A stretch of DNA of 64,000 nt. Source: Actinoallomurus purpureus (GTDB lineage: Bacteria; Actinomycetota; Actinomycetes; Streptosporangiales; Streptosporangiaceae). A program made the position numbers and the translations under genes. This document shows, one piece after another, positions 43,409-51,166 of this stretch. The notes below the pieces were generated by a model. It was not told the origin of the DNA. It worked only from the letters and a program-made list of their open reading frames with translations, and ran no database searches. The stretch is from contig NZ_JAMXMY010000020.1 of NCBI RefSeq assembly GCF_024055795.1, positions 1 to 64,000 on the forward strand, given 5' to 3'. Positions within the stretch are counted from its first letter, which is position 1, and each line of letters starts with the position of its first letter.

Positions 43409-44608
43409 TCATTTGTGGACCTTTCCGCCACCGACGGTCCGGTCCCACTGGTCGAACGCCGTCACCTGCTGCTTCGCGGGCAGCGACGTCTCCTTCGGGA
43501 ACTGGGCGATCCACTTGTCGTACTCCGGACGCCCGAACTGCTGGATGACCTGCTGGGACTTGGCCGGGGCCATGGAGATCGTCACGCCGTTGACCGCGGG
43601 GCCCGGGTAGAAGTAGCCGGAGTCGTACGCCTTGGCCTGCTGCTGCGGGGTGAGCATCCACTTCATCAGCTGGATGTCCGCGGAGAGGACGTCGGCGGAC
43701 ACGCCGCGCGGGATCGTGGCGTACTGCGCGTCCGTCACCCAGTGCATGCCCTTGAGGTAGGTGACCTTGTCGCCGGCCGGCACCTGGCCGAGCGCCCGCG
43801 GGTTGATGTCCCAGCCGGTGGTGCTGGCGATCATGTCGACCGACCCGTTGGCCAGGTTGCTCATGGTCTCCGAGGTCTTGGAGGGGTAGTAGTCGACGTA
43901 CTTGCCGAGCTCCGAAAGGTAGTTCCAGGTCTTGGCCCAGCCCGTCTGCGGGTCCTTGGGGTTCGAGTCACCGAGCAGGTAGGGCAGGCCCATGAGGAAC
44001 GTACGGCCGGGGCCGGAGTTGGCGGGCCGGGCGTACTGGAACTTCTTCGGGTGCGCCTTGGCCCAGGCGAGCAGTTCGTCCGTGGTCGTCGGCGGCTTGG
44101 TCACCTTCTGCGGGTTGTACTCGATGAGCGGGCCGGAAGGGTAGTACACGACCTCGACGCCCTGTCCCTGGGCCAGGTCCTGCATCTTGGCCGCCGGCTC
44201 CTGGTAGTTCGGGTTGCCGATGCGGCTGGAGTAGTCGTCGGTCTTGACCCACAGGTTCTGGTCGACACCCGCGGACAGGCCGTCGGTGCCCGTGAGGACG
44301 AGGCCGATCTGCACCTGACCGGCGCTCTGCTGCGCCTTGATCTTTCCGGGCAGCTCCGGGGCGGTCGCCTTCGTGTAGGTGACCTTCTTGATCACCTTGG
44401 GGTGACTCTTGACGAACTCGTCGATCATCCCTTGGGTGAGCTGCAGGTTGCCCGCGACGTCGATGATGTTGAGCGTCACCGGGTTCTTCGGAGTGTCGGG
44501 GACCTTGTCCGGGGTGACGTCCTTGGCCCCGCCCCCCGAGTTCGGCGAACCGCAGGCGCCCGCCACGAGGATGAACGCCGTCGCGAGGCACCATTTCTTA
44601 GCGCGCAT
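43409..44608 (-). CDS. ABC transporter substrate-binding lipoprotein
   Basis: A 399-residue extracellular solute-binding protein. A lipobox LVAGAC (Cys19) is followed by a Gly/Ser linker, so the mature protein is lipid-anchored. The fold has two lobes typical of family 1-like binding proteins (TLNIIDVAGNLQLTQGMIDE, PLIEYNPQKV). Ligand unknown; the operon points to a sugar acid or related molecule rather than a polyamine. It lies 19 bases after the lacI-type gene and 40 before the ATPase gene. Confidence 0.88.
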   Translation of the reverse strand: MRAKKWCLATAFILVAGACGSPNSGGGAKDVTPDKVPDTPKNPVTLNIIDVAGNLQLTQGMIDEFVKSHPKVIKKVTYTKATAPELPGKIKAQQSAGQVQIGLVLTGTDGLSAGVDQNLWVKTDDYSSRIGNPNYQEPAAKMQDLAQGQGVEVVYYPSGPLIEYNPQKVTKPPTTTDELLAWAKAHPKKFQYARPANSGPGRTFLMGLPYLLGDSNPKDPQTGWAKTWNYLSELGKYVDYYPSKTSETMSNLANGSVDMIASTTGWDINPRALGQVPAGDKVTYLKGMHWVTDAQYATIPRGVSADVLSADIQLMKWMLTPQQQAKAYDSGYFYPGPAVNGVTISMAPAKSQQVIQQFGRPEYDKWIAQFPKETSLPAKQQVTAFDQWDRTVGGGKVHK

Positions 44609-44627
44609 GAGGGATCTTTCCTTCCGG

Positions 44628-45617
44628 TCACGATCGGGCGGGAACGCTGGTCGAGGCCCGCACGATCAACTGGCAGTCGAGTTCCCGGCGGAGATCCCCC
44701 GCTTCGGCGCCGGAGACGGTAAGGAGGTTCACGAGCAGGTCGACGGCTGCTCGACCGGCCCGTTCGTTCTGCATGGCGACGGTGGTCAGCGGCGGGGTGG
44801 CCATGCCCGCCATCGGGATGTCGTCGAAGCCGACGACGCTCATCTCGTCGGGCACCGCTATGCCCCGGTCGGCCAGCCGGGACATCACCCCCAGCGCCAG
44901 CAGGTCGTTGAAGGCGATGATCGCGGTGACGCCCTCGGCGATCGCCAGATCGGCCGCGTGCGGACCGCCCTCGAAACGCGGGGCGAACGGCCCGAGCTCC
45001 ACGATCTCCATGTCGTACCGCGCGCTCTGGCGCAGGCCGCGCCGTCGCTCCCGGTTCGACCAGGACGCCTTCGGGCCGTTCAGGAACGCGACCCGCCGGT
45101 GCCCGAGCGCGGCCAGGTGGTCGATGGCCTGGCGCATCCCGCCCGCCGCCCCCATCAGCACCGTCGGGTGGTCGCGCACCTGACGGTTGATGAAGACGAG
45201 CGAGGTCGTGCCCACCACGCGTTCGAGCTGGTTCGGTGACATCCGCGACGAGCAGAGGATGACCCCGTCGACCTGCTTGGCCATGGCCTGGACGAGGGCG
45301 ATCTCCTCGGTGGCGTTCTCGTCGCAGTCCGCGAGGAAGACGGCGTAGTCCGCCTCGCGGGCCCGGGCCTGGACGCCCTTCAGCACGGTGGGGAAGAACG
45401 GGTTGGACAGATCGGGGACGATCACGCCGAAGTTTCCGGTCTTGCCGGTGATCAGTCCCCGGGCGGCGCGGTTCGGGCGGTAGCCCAGCCGCTCCGCGGT
45501 CTGGAGGACGTGTTGCCGGGTCTCGTCCTTGACCAGGTCCGGAACGGTGAACGCCCGGGAGACGGTCGACACCGAAACTCCCGCCGCACGGGCGACGTCC
45601 TGGATGGTCACCGGCAC
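44628..45617 (-). CDS. LacI-family regulator of the ABC/sugar-acid operon
   Basis: A 329-residue repressor. The helix-turn-helix QDVARAAGVSVSTVSRAF starts near residue 5, and the sensor domain carries GVIVPDLSNPFFPTVLKGVQ and SVVGFDDIPMAG. The GTG at 45617 has GAAGGAG five bases upstream, which decides it over the ATG ten codons earlier. It is the first gene of the operon, so it probably represses its own transcription. A perfect inverted repeat (45652-45671) lies 35 bases upstream of the start. It resembles the pectin-locus LacI at 1072-2124 in domain order only. Confidence 0.9.
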   Translation of the reverse strand: MPVTIQDVARAAGVSVSTVSRAFTVPDLVKDETRQHVLQTAERLGYRPNRAARGLITGKTGNFGVIVPDLSNPFFPTVLKGVQARAREADYAVFLADCDENATEEIALVQAMAKQVDGVILCSSRMSPNQLERVVGTTSLVFINRQVRDHPTVLMGAAGGMRQAIDHLAALGHRRVAFLNGPKASWSNRERRRGLRQSARYDMEIVELGPFAPRFEGGPHAADLAIAEGVTAIIAFNDLLALGVMSRLADRGIAVPDEMSVVGFDDIPMAGMATPPLTTVAMQNERAGRAAVDLLVNLLTVSGAEAGDLRRELDCQLIVRASTSVPARS

Positions 45618-45651
45618 CGCGACTCCTTCGGGTCCGTTTGGATGCATGAAA

Positions 45652-45671
45652 CTCTGCAATCCTTTGCAGAG
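45652..45671. promoter_or_regulatory. Operator palindrome upstream of the second LacI gene
   Basis: CTCTGCAA-TCCT-TTGCAGAG, a perfect 8-base inverted repeat with a 4-base spacer. It lies directly upstream of the lacI-led operon and is the only strong palindrome there. It differs from the palindrome at 2224-2237, in agreement with separate regulators. Binding is inferred. Confidence 0.6.
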
Positions 45672-45711
45672 CCGGTCAATGTAACGTGCTGGACATAAAG
45701 CCGTAACCCGC

Positions 45712-46302
45712 TCAATGACCTGCGAGCAGTGCCCTCGTGTTGTCCCAGCCCTCAAGGCCGGGGTCGAGAAGGGAGACGTCGGCGGGCGTGCGGAGCCGGT
45801 GCCAGCCGGGTGCGGAGCGTACGGCGCCGGGGGTCCCGGCGGCCGCGCGCAGCCGGGCGGGGGCATCGGAAGTGTCCAGGCCGATCCCGGCCAGCCAGGG
45901 CGGTGCCGGCAGCCGGGCCGCGAGCGCGACCAGCCCGCCACCCGCCGCGGGGCAGACGGCGACCTGCCCGCTGCCGAGGGCGCGGAAGAGCTTGCCGAGG
46001 AGCAGGGCCGGCAGGTCCGGCGCGTCGGGCGCGACGACGGCGGCCTGTTCGGCGCCCAGGTCGTGCAGGGCGGGCAGCAGCGCGTCGAGGCCCGCGGCCC
46101 GGACGATGGGCGTGCCCGGCCAGGTGACGGCCTCCGCAGCCGGGTCGGGGGCGGTCAGCGCGAGCACCGGGGTGACGAACTCCAGCCCGGCCACCACCTC
46201 GTAGGTGTCCTCCAGCAGGGCGAGCCGGTAGTCGTCGGGATCGGTGCCGGGCGGTGCCGCCATGTCCGTCCCCGCCAGGACGGCGGCGAACCGGCTCGTC
46301 AC
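45712..46302 (-). CDS. GT-A/MobA-like nucleotidyltransferase-fold protein (DUF2064-like)
   Basis: A 196-residue protein. The pattern of alternating strands and GTDPDDYRL, VAPDAPDLPALLLGKLFRAL and a Gly-rich central loop resembles the DUF2064/MobA-type fold. Catalytic residues cannot be assigned. The GTG at 46302 overlaps the stop of the upstream metallopeptidase gene (GTGA), so the two are coupled. Function unknown; annotation as glycosyltransferase would be a guess. Confidence 0.55.
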   Translation of the reverse strand: MTSRFAAVLAGTDMAAPPGTDPDDYRLALLEDTYEVVAGLEFVTPVLALTAPDPAAEAVTWPGTPIVRAAGLDALLPALHDLGAEQAAVVAPDAPDLPALLLGKLFRALGSGQVAVCPAAGGGLVALAARLPAPPWLAGIGLDTSDAPARLRAAAGTPGAVRSAPGWHRLRTPADVSLLDPGLEGWDNTRALLAGH

Positions 46303-46976
46303 GTCGCGGAGTCCCCGTCCAGCACCAGGTCTCCGCTCCGGGTCGGCGTCACGTCGGCGGCGGCCGGCCGGTCGTGCGGCGCCTCGCCCGCACGGGTGGG
46401 CGGGTCGTGCGGCATCTCGCCCGCGCGGATGGGCGGGTCGTGCGTCGGATCGCCGTCCACCAGCGGCAGCCCGGCCGTGGCGGCCACGCCCTCGAGGTAA
46501 CCGCGGGCCCGCTCCGTCCGTGGATAGCGGTCGACCAGCTTCCAGAACGACGGCCCATGCCCGGCGACGAGCAGGTGGGCGAGCTCGTGTACCAGAACGT
46601 AGTCGACGACCCAGCCCGGCATCCCGCGCAGTTGCGTCGACAGCCGGATGGTGCCGTCGTCGGGAGTGCACGAGCCCCAGCGGCTGCGCTGGTTGGTCAC
46701 CCAGCGGACACTGGCGGGCGCTGCCCGGCCGTCGAGATAACGGCGCGACAGCTCCCGTGCTCGGTCGAACAGTGCGTCGTCGCTCGGATGCCTGCGGCGC
46801 TCACGGTCGGCCAGGCGTTTGAGGACCGTGTCGATCCATTCACGCTCTTCGGCGGCGCTCAGTCCGGCGGGGACCATCACGACGGTCTTGTCGCCATCTC
46901 GGCGCGCGGTGACGGTCCGCCGACGCCGGGAACTGCGACGCACCTCTATCTCGCCTGTGGGGGGCACGCTAAGCAC
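46299..46976 (-). CDS. YgjP-like metal-dependent hydrolase (M48-related)
   Basis: About 225 residues. The zinc-protease signature HELAHLLVAGHGPSFW contains HExxH plus the later His; the upstream segment RWVTNQRSRWGSCTPDDGTI is typical of the YgjP/DUF45 family. The C-terminus is a repetitive acidic/Pro-rich tail built from HDPP-RAGE-P-like units. The start is uncertain: GTG at 46976 fits the family's N-terminus, while an ATG at 47066 is in frame and lies near A+T-rich promoter-like sequence. Cotranslated with the GT-A-like gene downstream. Confidence 0.78.
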   Translation of the reverse strand: MLSVPPTGEIEVRRSSRRRRTVTARRDGDKTVVMVPAGLSAAEEREWIDTVLKRLADRERRRHPSDDALFDRARELSRRYLDGRAAPASVRWVTNQRSRWGSCTPDDGTIRLSTQLRGMPGWVVDYVLVHELAHLLVAGHGPSFWKLVDRYPRTERARGYLEGVAATAGLPLVDGDPTHDPPIRAGEMPHDPPTRAGEAPHDRPAAADVTPTRSGDLVLDGDSAT

Positions 46977-47367
46977 CGTATCGAAAACTTCGTTTTCTCC
47001 ACAGGGGGTGCGTCGCGTTTTCGCTGGTAGAGACGGCGCATTTGAAACATCCCCAGGACTGTCCACACGCTTTGCTCAGGTTTTCCACAGGCTCGGAGCG
47101 TCTCCTGCGGTCCCCTGTGGACCTCGGGCGGACGGCACCATCGGAGGGCCGGAGAGGCGCGGGTGGCGATCCCGGCGGACGTGAGAAAGCACACACTTAC
47201 CCGTTTTCGCTGGTCACGCCGCTCACGCACGATGGGGCACGCGGGCGACCGCAGATGCTTCACCGGCCGATGTGGAACCCACGGCGCGCCTCGCCGAGAA
47301 TAGGGTGACGTGCGGAGCGAACCGGCAAGCACGGCCGCCTCGCGGATGCGCTGAGAGCAGGTACTCA
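46977..47367. other. Divergent control region with repeats
   Basis: About 390 bases between the YgjP-like and ABC1 kinase genes. They hold the inverted repeat GAAAAC-TTC-GTTTTC (46983-46997) and a 13-base direct repeat CGTTTTCGCTGGT at 47016-47028 and 47202-47214. Third-position bias is absent in the long frames. Probably the promoters of both divergent genes. Confidence 0.45.
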
Positions 47368-48732
47368 ATGAGTGATCTCCCCCGCCGCGCTGTGACGCGG
47401 ACCGCCAAGCTGGCCTCCCTCCCCATCGGTTTCGCCGGGCGGACCGCCCTCGGCGTCGGCAAGCGAACCCTCGGCAGGCCCGCCGAGCTCGTCGCCACCG
47501 AGATCCAGCAGCGCACCGCCGAGCAGCTGTTCAAGGTGCTCGGCGAGCTCAAGGGCGGAGCGATGAAGTTCGGCCAGATGTTGTCGATCTTCGAGGCCGC
47601 GCTCCCGCCGGAGATCGCGAGCCCCTACCGAGCCACCCTCACCAGACTCCAGGAGGCCGCCCCGCCACTCCCGGCCGCGACGGTGCACCGGGTGCTGGCC
47701 GAAGGTCTGGGCCCGGACTGGCGCGACAACTTCGCCGAGTTCGACGACCGGCCGGCCGCGGCGGCCTCGATCGGCCAGGTGCACAAGGCCATCTGGCACG
47801 ACGGCCGCACCGTCGCCGTCAAGGTGCAGTACCCCGGAGCGGGCAAGGCGCTGCTGAGCGACTTCAACCAGCTGGCACGGCTGGGCAAACTGTTCGCGGT
47901 CCTCGCGCCGGGACTCGACGTCAAGACGATGCTCGCCGAGCTCAAGCGGCGGGTCGCCGAGGAGCTCGACTACACGATCGAGGCGGAGTCGCAGGCGACC
48001 TTCGCGGCGGCGTACGCCGCCGACCCCGACTTCCTCATCCCCGACGTCGTCGCCCAGTCCGGGCACGTGCTCGTCACCGAGTGGATCGACGGCACTCCGC
48101 TCTCGGCGATCATCAGCGACGGCGCACAGGAGGAGCGCGACCACGCCGGGCTGCTCTACTGCCGGTTCCTGTTCTCCGGGCCGGCGCGCTGCGGCCTGCT
48201 GCACGCCGATCCGCACCCCGGCAACTTCCGGCTGCTGGAGGACGGCCGGCTCGGCGTCATCGACTTCGGCGCCGTCGACCGGCTGCCCGGCGGTTTCCAT
48301 CGGCGCATCGGCGTCCTCATGCGCATCGGCACGATGGGCGACGTCGACCAGATCATGAAGGCCCTGCGCGAGGAGGACTTCATCCGCGACGGAGTCGCGG
48401 TCGACCCCGACTCGCTGCACGCCTTCATCGCCCCGATCGCCAAGCCGCTCATCGAGGACACCTTCAAGTTCAGCCGGGAGTGGCTGCGCCAAGAGGCCGC
48501 CCGCGTCGCCGACCTGCGCCCGACGAACGTCGCCCGCCAGCTCAACCTGCCGCCGTCGTACGTGCTCATCCACCGCGTGGTGGCCGCCGGCACGGGAGTG
48601 CTGTGCCAGCTCGAGGCGGAGGGCAGGTTCCGCGACGAGGCACTGACGTGGGTCCCCGGCTTCGCCGACGACGACCCCGACCTCACCGACGACGAGGCGT
48701 CCGGCGAGGAGGGCGAAGAGATCGCGAGCTGA
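47368..48732 (+). CDS. ABC1/AarF-family atypical kinase
   Basis: A 454-residue UbiB-like protein. Motifs of the family are present: the KxGQ motif (GGAMKFGQMLSIFE), the Ala-rich loop (AAASIGQVHKAIW), the ATP Lys (VAVKVQYPG), the ExD motif, and HADPHPGNFRLLE with VIDFGAVDRL. Family members act in quinone or lipid metabolism as ATPases/kinases; in actinobacteria the role is not settled. The ATG at 47368 was chosen over longer frame. Acidic C-terminus. The gene is followed by the convergent small zinc-ribbon gene. Confidence 0.9.
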   Translation: MSDLPRRAVTRTAKLASLPIGFAGRTALGVGKRTLGRPAELVATEIQQRTAEQLFKVLGELKGGAMKFGQMLSIFEAALPPEIASPYRATLTRLQEAAPPLPAATVHRVLAEGLGPDWRDNFAEFDDRPAAAASIGQVHKAIWHDGRTVAVKVQYPGAGKALLSDFNQLARLGKLFAVLAPGLDVKTMLAELKRRVAEELDYTIEAESQATFAAAYAADPDFLIPDVVAQSGHVLVTEWIDGTPLSAIISDGAQEERDHAGLLYCRFLFSGPARCGLLHADPHPGNFRLLEDGRLGVIDFGAVDRLPGGFHRRIGVLMRIGTMGDVDQIMKALREEDFIRDGVAVDPDSLHAFIAPIAKPLIEDTFKFSREWLRQEAARVADLRPTNVARQLNLPPSYVLIHRVVAAGTGVLCQLEAEGRFRDEALTWVPGFADDDPDLTDDEASGEEGEEIAS

Positions 48733-48740
48733 CGGCTCGC

Positions 48741-48911
48741 CTACCAGTAGACGGGGTCCAGCCGGCCCTCGATCGACCGGATGTTCTCCCGGCTGCAGCG
48801 CTCGCACAGGTAGTGCGTGCCCCGCTCGGTGATCTCGGTCATCCAGCCGAGCGGTGTCTCAGCGGTCGCTCCACACGACGAACAGCTGACCATCCCCCAC
48901 GCCCCCTCCAT
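48741..48911 (-). CDS. Small zinc-ribbon protein
   Basis: A 56-residue protein with two CxxC knuckles (VSCSSCGA and LCERCSRE), consistent with one structural zinc. The ATG at 48911 follows GGGGAGAG; a shorter version from a Met six codons later is possible. The family is conserved and unnamed in actinobacteria. Convergent with the ABC1 kinase gene, eight bases between stops. Function unknown. Confidence 0.75.
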   Translation of the reverse strand: MEGAWGMVSCSSCGATAETPLGWMTEITERGTHYLCERCSRENIRSIEGRLDPVYW

Positions 48912-49062
48912 ACGCTCTCCCCTACAGCATCTCTGATCATCGACACGCGCGAAAGCCGAACGCGCGGTCCGAGAGCCACGCCACAGCACATCCATGCCGC
49001 CGTACGGCGAACGGGCCCCCGGCCGTGTGGTGCCGGGGGCCCGCTTCTTCTCGGGAGGCGCG

Positions 49063-49272
49063 TCAGCGCGTGGTCAGGAGACGCCGGAGGCGGACCGCGG
49101 TCACCTCGGCGTCGCGCCGGGCCCTGCGCATGGCGCGGACCTGGGCGACGTCGCGGCGGCGTGTGGCCTCACGCTCGGCGTCGCGTATTCGTTCCTGGGA
49201 CAGTTCAATGCTGAGCAAGCTCATCTGTTGCTCTTTCTCCATGTCGATGCGAAGGTCCGGTCGGTGTGTCAT
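49063..49272 (-). CDS. Small Arg/Glu-rich helical protein coupled to whiB7
   Basis: A 69-residue highly charged protein (MEKEQQMSLLSIELSQERIR, then RDAEREATRRRDVAQVRAMR), probably one long helix or coiled coil. Its start overlaps the whiB7 stop by four bases (ATGA), so it is made with WhiB7. I do not recognise a family. A partner or modulator of WhiB7 is a reasonable guess only. Confidence 0.65.
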   Translation of the reverse strand: MTHRPDLRIDMEKEQQMSLLSIELSQERIRDAEREATRRRDVAQVRAMRRARRDAEVTAVRLRRLLTTR

Positions 49273-49547
49273 GCCGCCACCACGGCGTCCTTGCGCGGAC
49301 GACCACGCGGCCGCTTGCGGGGGACGACGACGCCCCGTACGAAAAGCTCCCCGCCCCAGACGCCCCAGGGCTCCCGGCGCTCCTTGGCACCGGCGAGGCA
49401 GGCGCGCCGGATCGGGCACTCGGCGCAGAGCGCCTTGGCCAGCTCGACGTCCTGCGGCGACTCGGCGAAGAACAGCTCAGGCTCGGTCCGGCAGGGAAGA
49501 TCAAGGTTCTCGCTGATCGCGGTGAACGCGAGTTCCAAGGTCTCCAC
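49269..49547 (-). CDS. whiB7: WhiB7, iron-sulfur regulator of intrinsic antibiotic resistance
   Basis: A 92-residue WhiB protein. Four Cys (19, 41, 44, 50) hold the [4Fe-4S] cluster, the turn GVWGGE is at 62-67, and the C-terminus carries the AT-hook RGRPR (81-85) within RKRPRGRPRKD, which sets WhiB7 apart from other WhiB proteins. WhiB7 binds sigma-A and activates resistance genes at promoters with an A+T-rich element just upstream of the -35. The GTG at 49547 gives the expected length. It has its own promoter, a long leader and a terminator/attenuator, so it is controlled by ribosome stress. Confidence 0.9.
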   Translation of the reverse strand: METLELAFTAISENLDLPCRTEPELFFAESPQDVELAKALCAECPIRRACLAGAKERREPWGVWGGELFVRGVVVPRKRPRGRPRKDAVVAA

Positions 49548-49593
49548 CCCTCTCTTGATGTGATCTCGTTGGCTCGACGGGTTCTGGCCAAAC

Positions 49594-49628
49594 AAAAAGG
49601 CCGCGGTTCCCGGTTGGGATCCGCGGCC
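49594..49628 (-). terminator. Rho-independent attenuator in the whiB7 leader
   Basis: On the minus strand GGCCGCGG (49621-49628), a 14-base loop, CCGCGGCC (49599-49606), then TTTTT (49594-49598). This is a textbook intrinsic terminator lying 47 bases upstream of the whiB7 start and 18 bases after the stop of the leader ORF. A second small hairpin CGGAGC-aata-GCTCCG sits at the stop of the leader ORF and could serve as antiterminator or pause. The arrangement matches the attenuation of whiB7 known in mycobacteria and streptomycetes. Confidence 0.8.
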
Positions 49629-49646
49629 TGGAGGCCTGACTCGGAG

Positions 49647-49928
49647 CTATTGCTCCGGTGGTCTCCAGGGGTACGGACCCACTGCGGCGCGCTTCTTGGC
49701 AGCGCCCTTGACCTGGGCATTCGTCTGGGTAGCCGGGGACATCCCAAGGGCATGCCACGTCTGCAGATCCACGCCGCCAGGACGCACGCGTCCCGATTCG
49801 ACGGACGCATACCGGACCGGCTCAAGGCTCGGCAGAGACGCGAAGGCAACGGTGGAGCCGCTCGGGGACACCATCGCCGGACGCGCGCAGGCGGCGGCCC
49901 AGGTCGAAGAAATCAGTGTGTTCCTCAC
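49647..49928 (-). CDS. whiB7 leader ORF (uORF)
   Basis: A 93-codon frame inside the whiB7 leader. GTG at 49928 has GGAGG about ten bases upstream; the C-terminus reads HALGMSPATQTNAQVKGAAK, then KRAAVGPYPWRPPEQ, and the stop overlaps the first hairpin of the attenuator. Ribosome stalling on this ORF would change folding of the terminator at 49594-49628. It is longer than many described whiB7 uORFs, so an internal start is possible. The peptide itself need not have a function. Confidence 0.6.
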   Translation of the reverse strand: MRNTLISSTWAAACARPAMVSPSGSTVAFASLPSLEPVRYASVESGRVRPGGVDLQTWHALGMSPATQTNAQVKGAAKKRAAVGPYPWRPPEQ

Positions 49929-49993
49929 CGGACTGCCACCTCCACTCATCCGCCGGGGCTCCGCCGGGCGGAGCCGTTCAAGTGCTCGCGAGA

Positions 49994-50033
49994 AGCGTAC
50001 GATCGCCCGCACGATCGAGGCAACGTATTTTCT
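49994..50033 (-). promoter_or_regulatory. whiB7 promoter with A+T-rich WhiB7-binding element
   Basis: On the minus strand: A+T-rich AGAAAATA (50026-50033), two bases, -35 TTGCCT (50018-50023), 18 bases, -10 TACGCT (49994-49999). The A+T block directly upstream of the -35 is the known mark of WhiB7-activated promoters, here suggesting autoregulation. It overlaps the stop codon of the rRNA methyltransferase gene. Confidence 0.65.
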
Positions 50034-50850
50034 ACCTGCGACTTCTTATTTTTTCAGGCGCCGTCTCGGCGGCGACTCCGCGTTGCCGGGCGGCCTCGTA
50101 CAGGAACACCGTCGCGGCCGAGGCGGCGTTGAGCGAGCTCGCCGCCCCCACGATCGGGATGCGGACGATGTCGTCGCAGGCCGCGGCCCAGGTGCCGCTC
50201 ATGCCGCGGGTCTCGTTGCCGATGACGAGCAGCGCCGGATCCCGCAGGTCGTGATCGCCGACGTCCACCGTGCCGGTCTCGTCCGTGCCGACGATGCGCA
50301 AGCCGTTCTCGTGCGCCCACTCGATCACCGGACGGGGCGCGGGGACGCGTACGACCGGCACGGCGAACAGCGATCCGGTGCTGGCGCGCACGGACTTCGG
50401 GTCGTACGGGTCGGCGGCGTGGCCGGTCACGATGACGCCGGAGGCTCCGAAGGCGTCGGCGGAGCGGACGACGGTGCCGATGTTGCCGGGCTCGGCGGCC
50501 CGGTCGAAGACGACGACGGGCCCGTCCGGCGTGATCCGCGCCAGGTCGTCCGGCGGCAGCGCCGCGACGGCGACCAGCTCCGCGTCCTCCTTGCCGGCCA
50601 GCTCGTCCAGGAGCGCCGGCGCCATCTCGACACGCTCGGCGGTCGTCGCGTCCAGCACCCCCTGCGCCCAGGCCGACAGCCGCCTTCCGGCGGGGTACAG
50701 CAGGGCACGGACAGGCCGGCCGTGCTCGACCGCGAGCGTGATGGGCCGCACGCCCTGCACGAGGAACTCCCCCGACCGCTGGCGCTTCGTCCGGTTGGTG
50801 AGCAGCGCCGCCCACTGCTGAAAGCGCGCGTTCCGCGTCGTGATCCGCAT
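50032..50850 (-). CDS. SpoU/TrmH-family RNA 2'-O-methyltransferase
   Basis: A 272-residue SPOUT methyltransferase. SAM and RNA motifs are all visible: EPGNIGTVVRSADAFGASGV, LLVIGNETRGMS, and IPIVGAASSLNAASAATVFL. The N-terminal RNA-binding part (GEFLVQGVRPITLAVEHGRP) fits SpoU-type rRNA enzymes. The ATG at 50850 has GGTGG upstream. It lies immediately upstream of whiB7 on the same strand; related enzymes such as AviRb and Tsr methylate 23S rRNA and give antibiotic resistance, so this may be part of a ribosome-protection locus. That link is inference; the enzyme could equally be housekeeping. Confidence 0.85.
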   Translation of the reverse strand: MRITTRNARFQQWAALLTNRTKRQRSGEFLVQGVRPITLAVEHGRPVRALLYPAGRRLSAWAQGVLDATTAERVEMAPALLDELAGKEDAELVAVAALPPDDLARITPDGPVVVFDRAAEPGNIGTVVRSADAFGASGVIVTGHAADPYDPKSVRASTGSLFAVPVVRVPAPRPVIEWAHENGLRIVGTDETGTVDVGDHDLRDPALLVIGNETRGMSGTWAAACDDIVRIPIVGAASSLNAASAATVFLYEAARQRGVAAETAPEKIRSRR

Positions 50851-50924
50851 CAGGCAGCCACCGTACGCCACGCGCCCCGTCCCGACCCGCCTGCCCCCAG
50901 GCTCCAGAGGAGGCCACTACCACC

Positions 50925-51166
50925 TTGGAATGCCTCGGTTTCCTGCCGGTCGGCTGGGACGCGGTACGCCTGCCACCGCGGTCGGTTCGAGCTCGAGGCC
51001 GGCATGATCGCCGGCGACCCCGAAGCGCTCGACGCCGGAGAACACGAATCGATCGACCTGGTCCTCGATGGACTCGGCGACTACACCGCACATCCGCATC
51101 GAGGAGATCGCCGAGTACTTCGATTCTCTCGCCGACGCCTGTCGCGAAAAAGCAGCCACCATGTAA
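50925..51166 (+). pseudogene. Frameshifted fragments, possibly of a DUF5753-like gene
   Basis: Three frames carry pieces with coding-like composition: LECLGFLPVGWDAV (from about 50926), HRGRFELEAGMIAGDPEALD (frame change, near 50980-51040), and RIEEIAEYFDSLADACREKA (from about 51090 to the stop at 51166). Joined, they would make about 80 residues. The last part resembles the final helix of DUF5753 proteins; the others I do not recognise. No single start explains them. A decayed gene is likely, and a truncated DUF397 frame follows at 51322. Confidence 0.3.
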
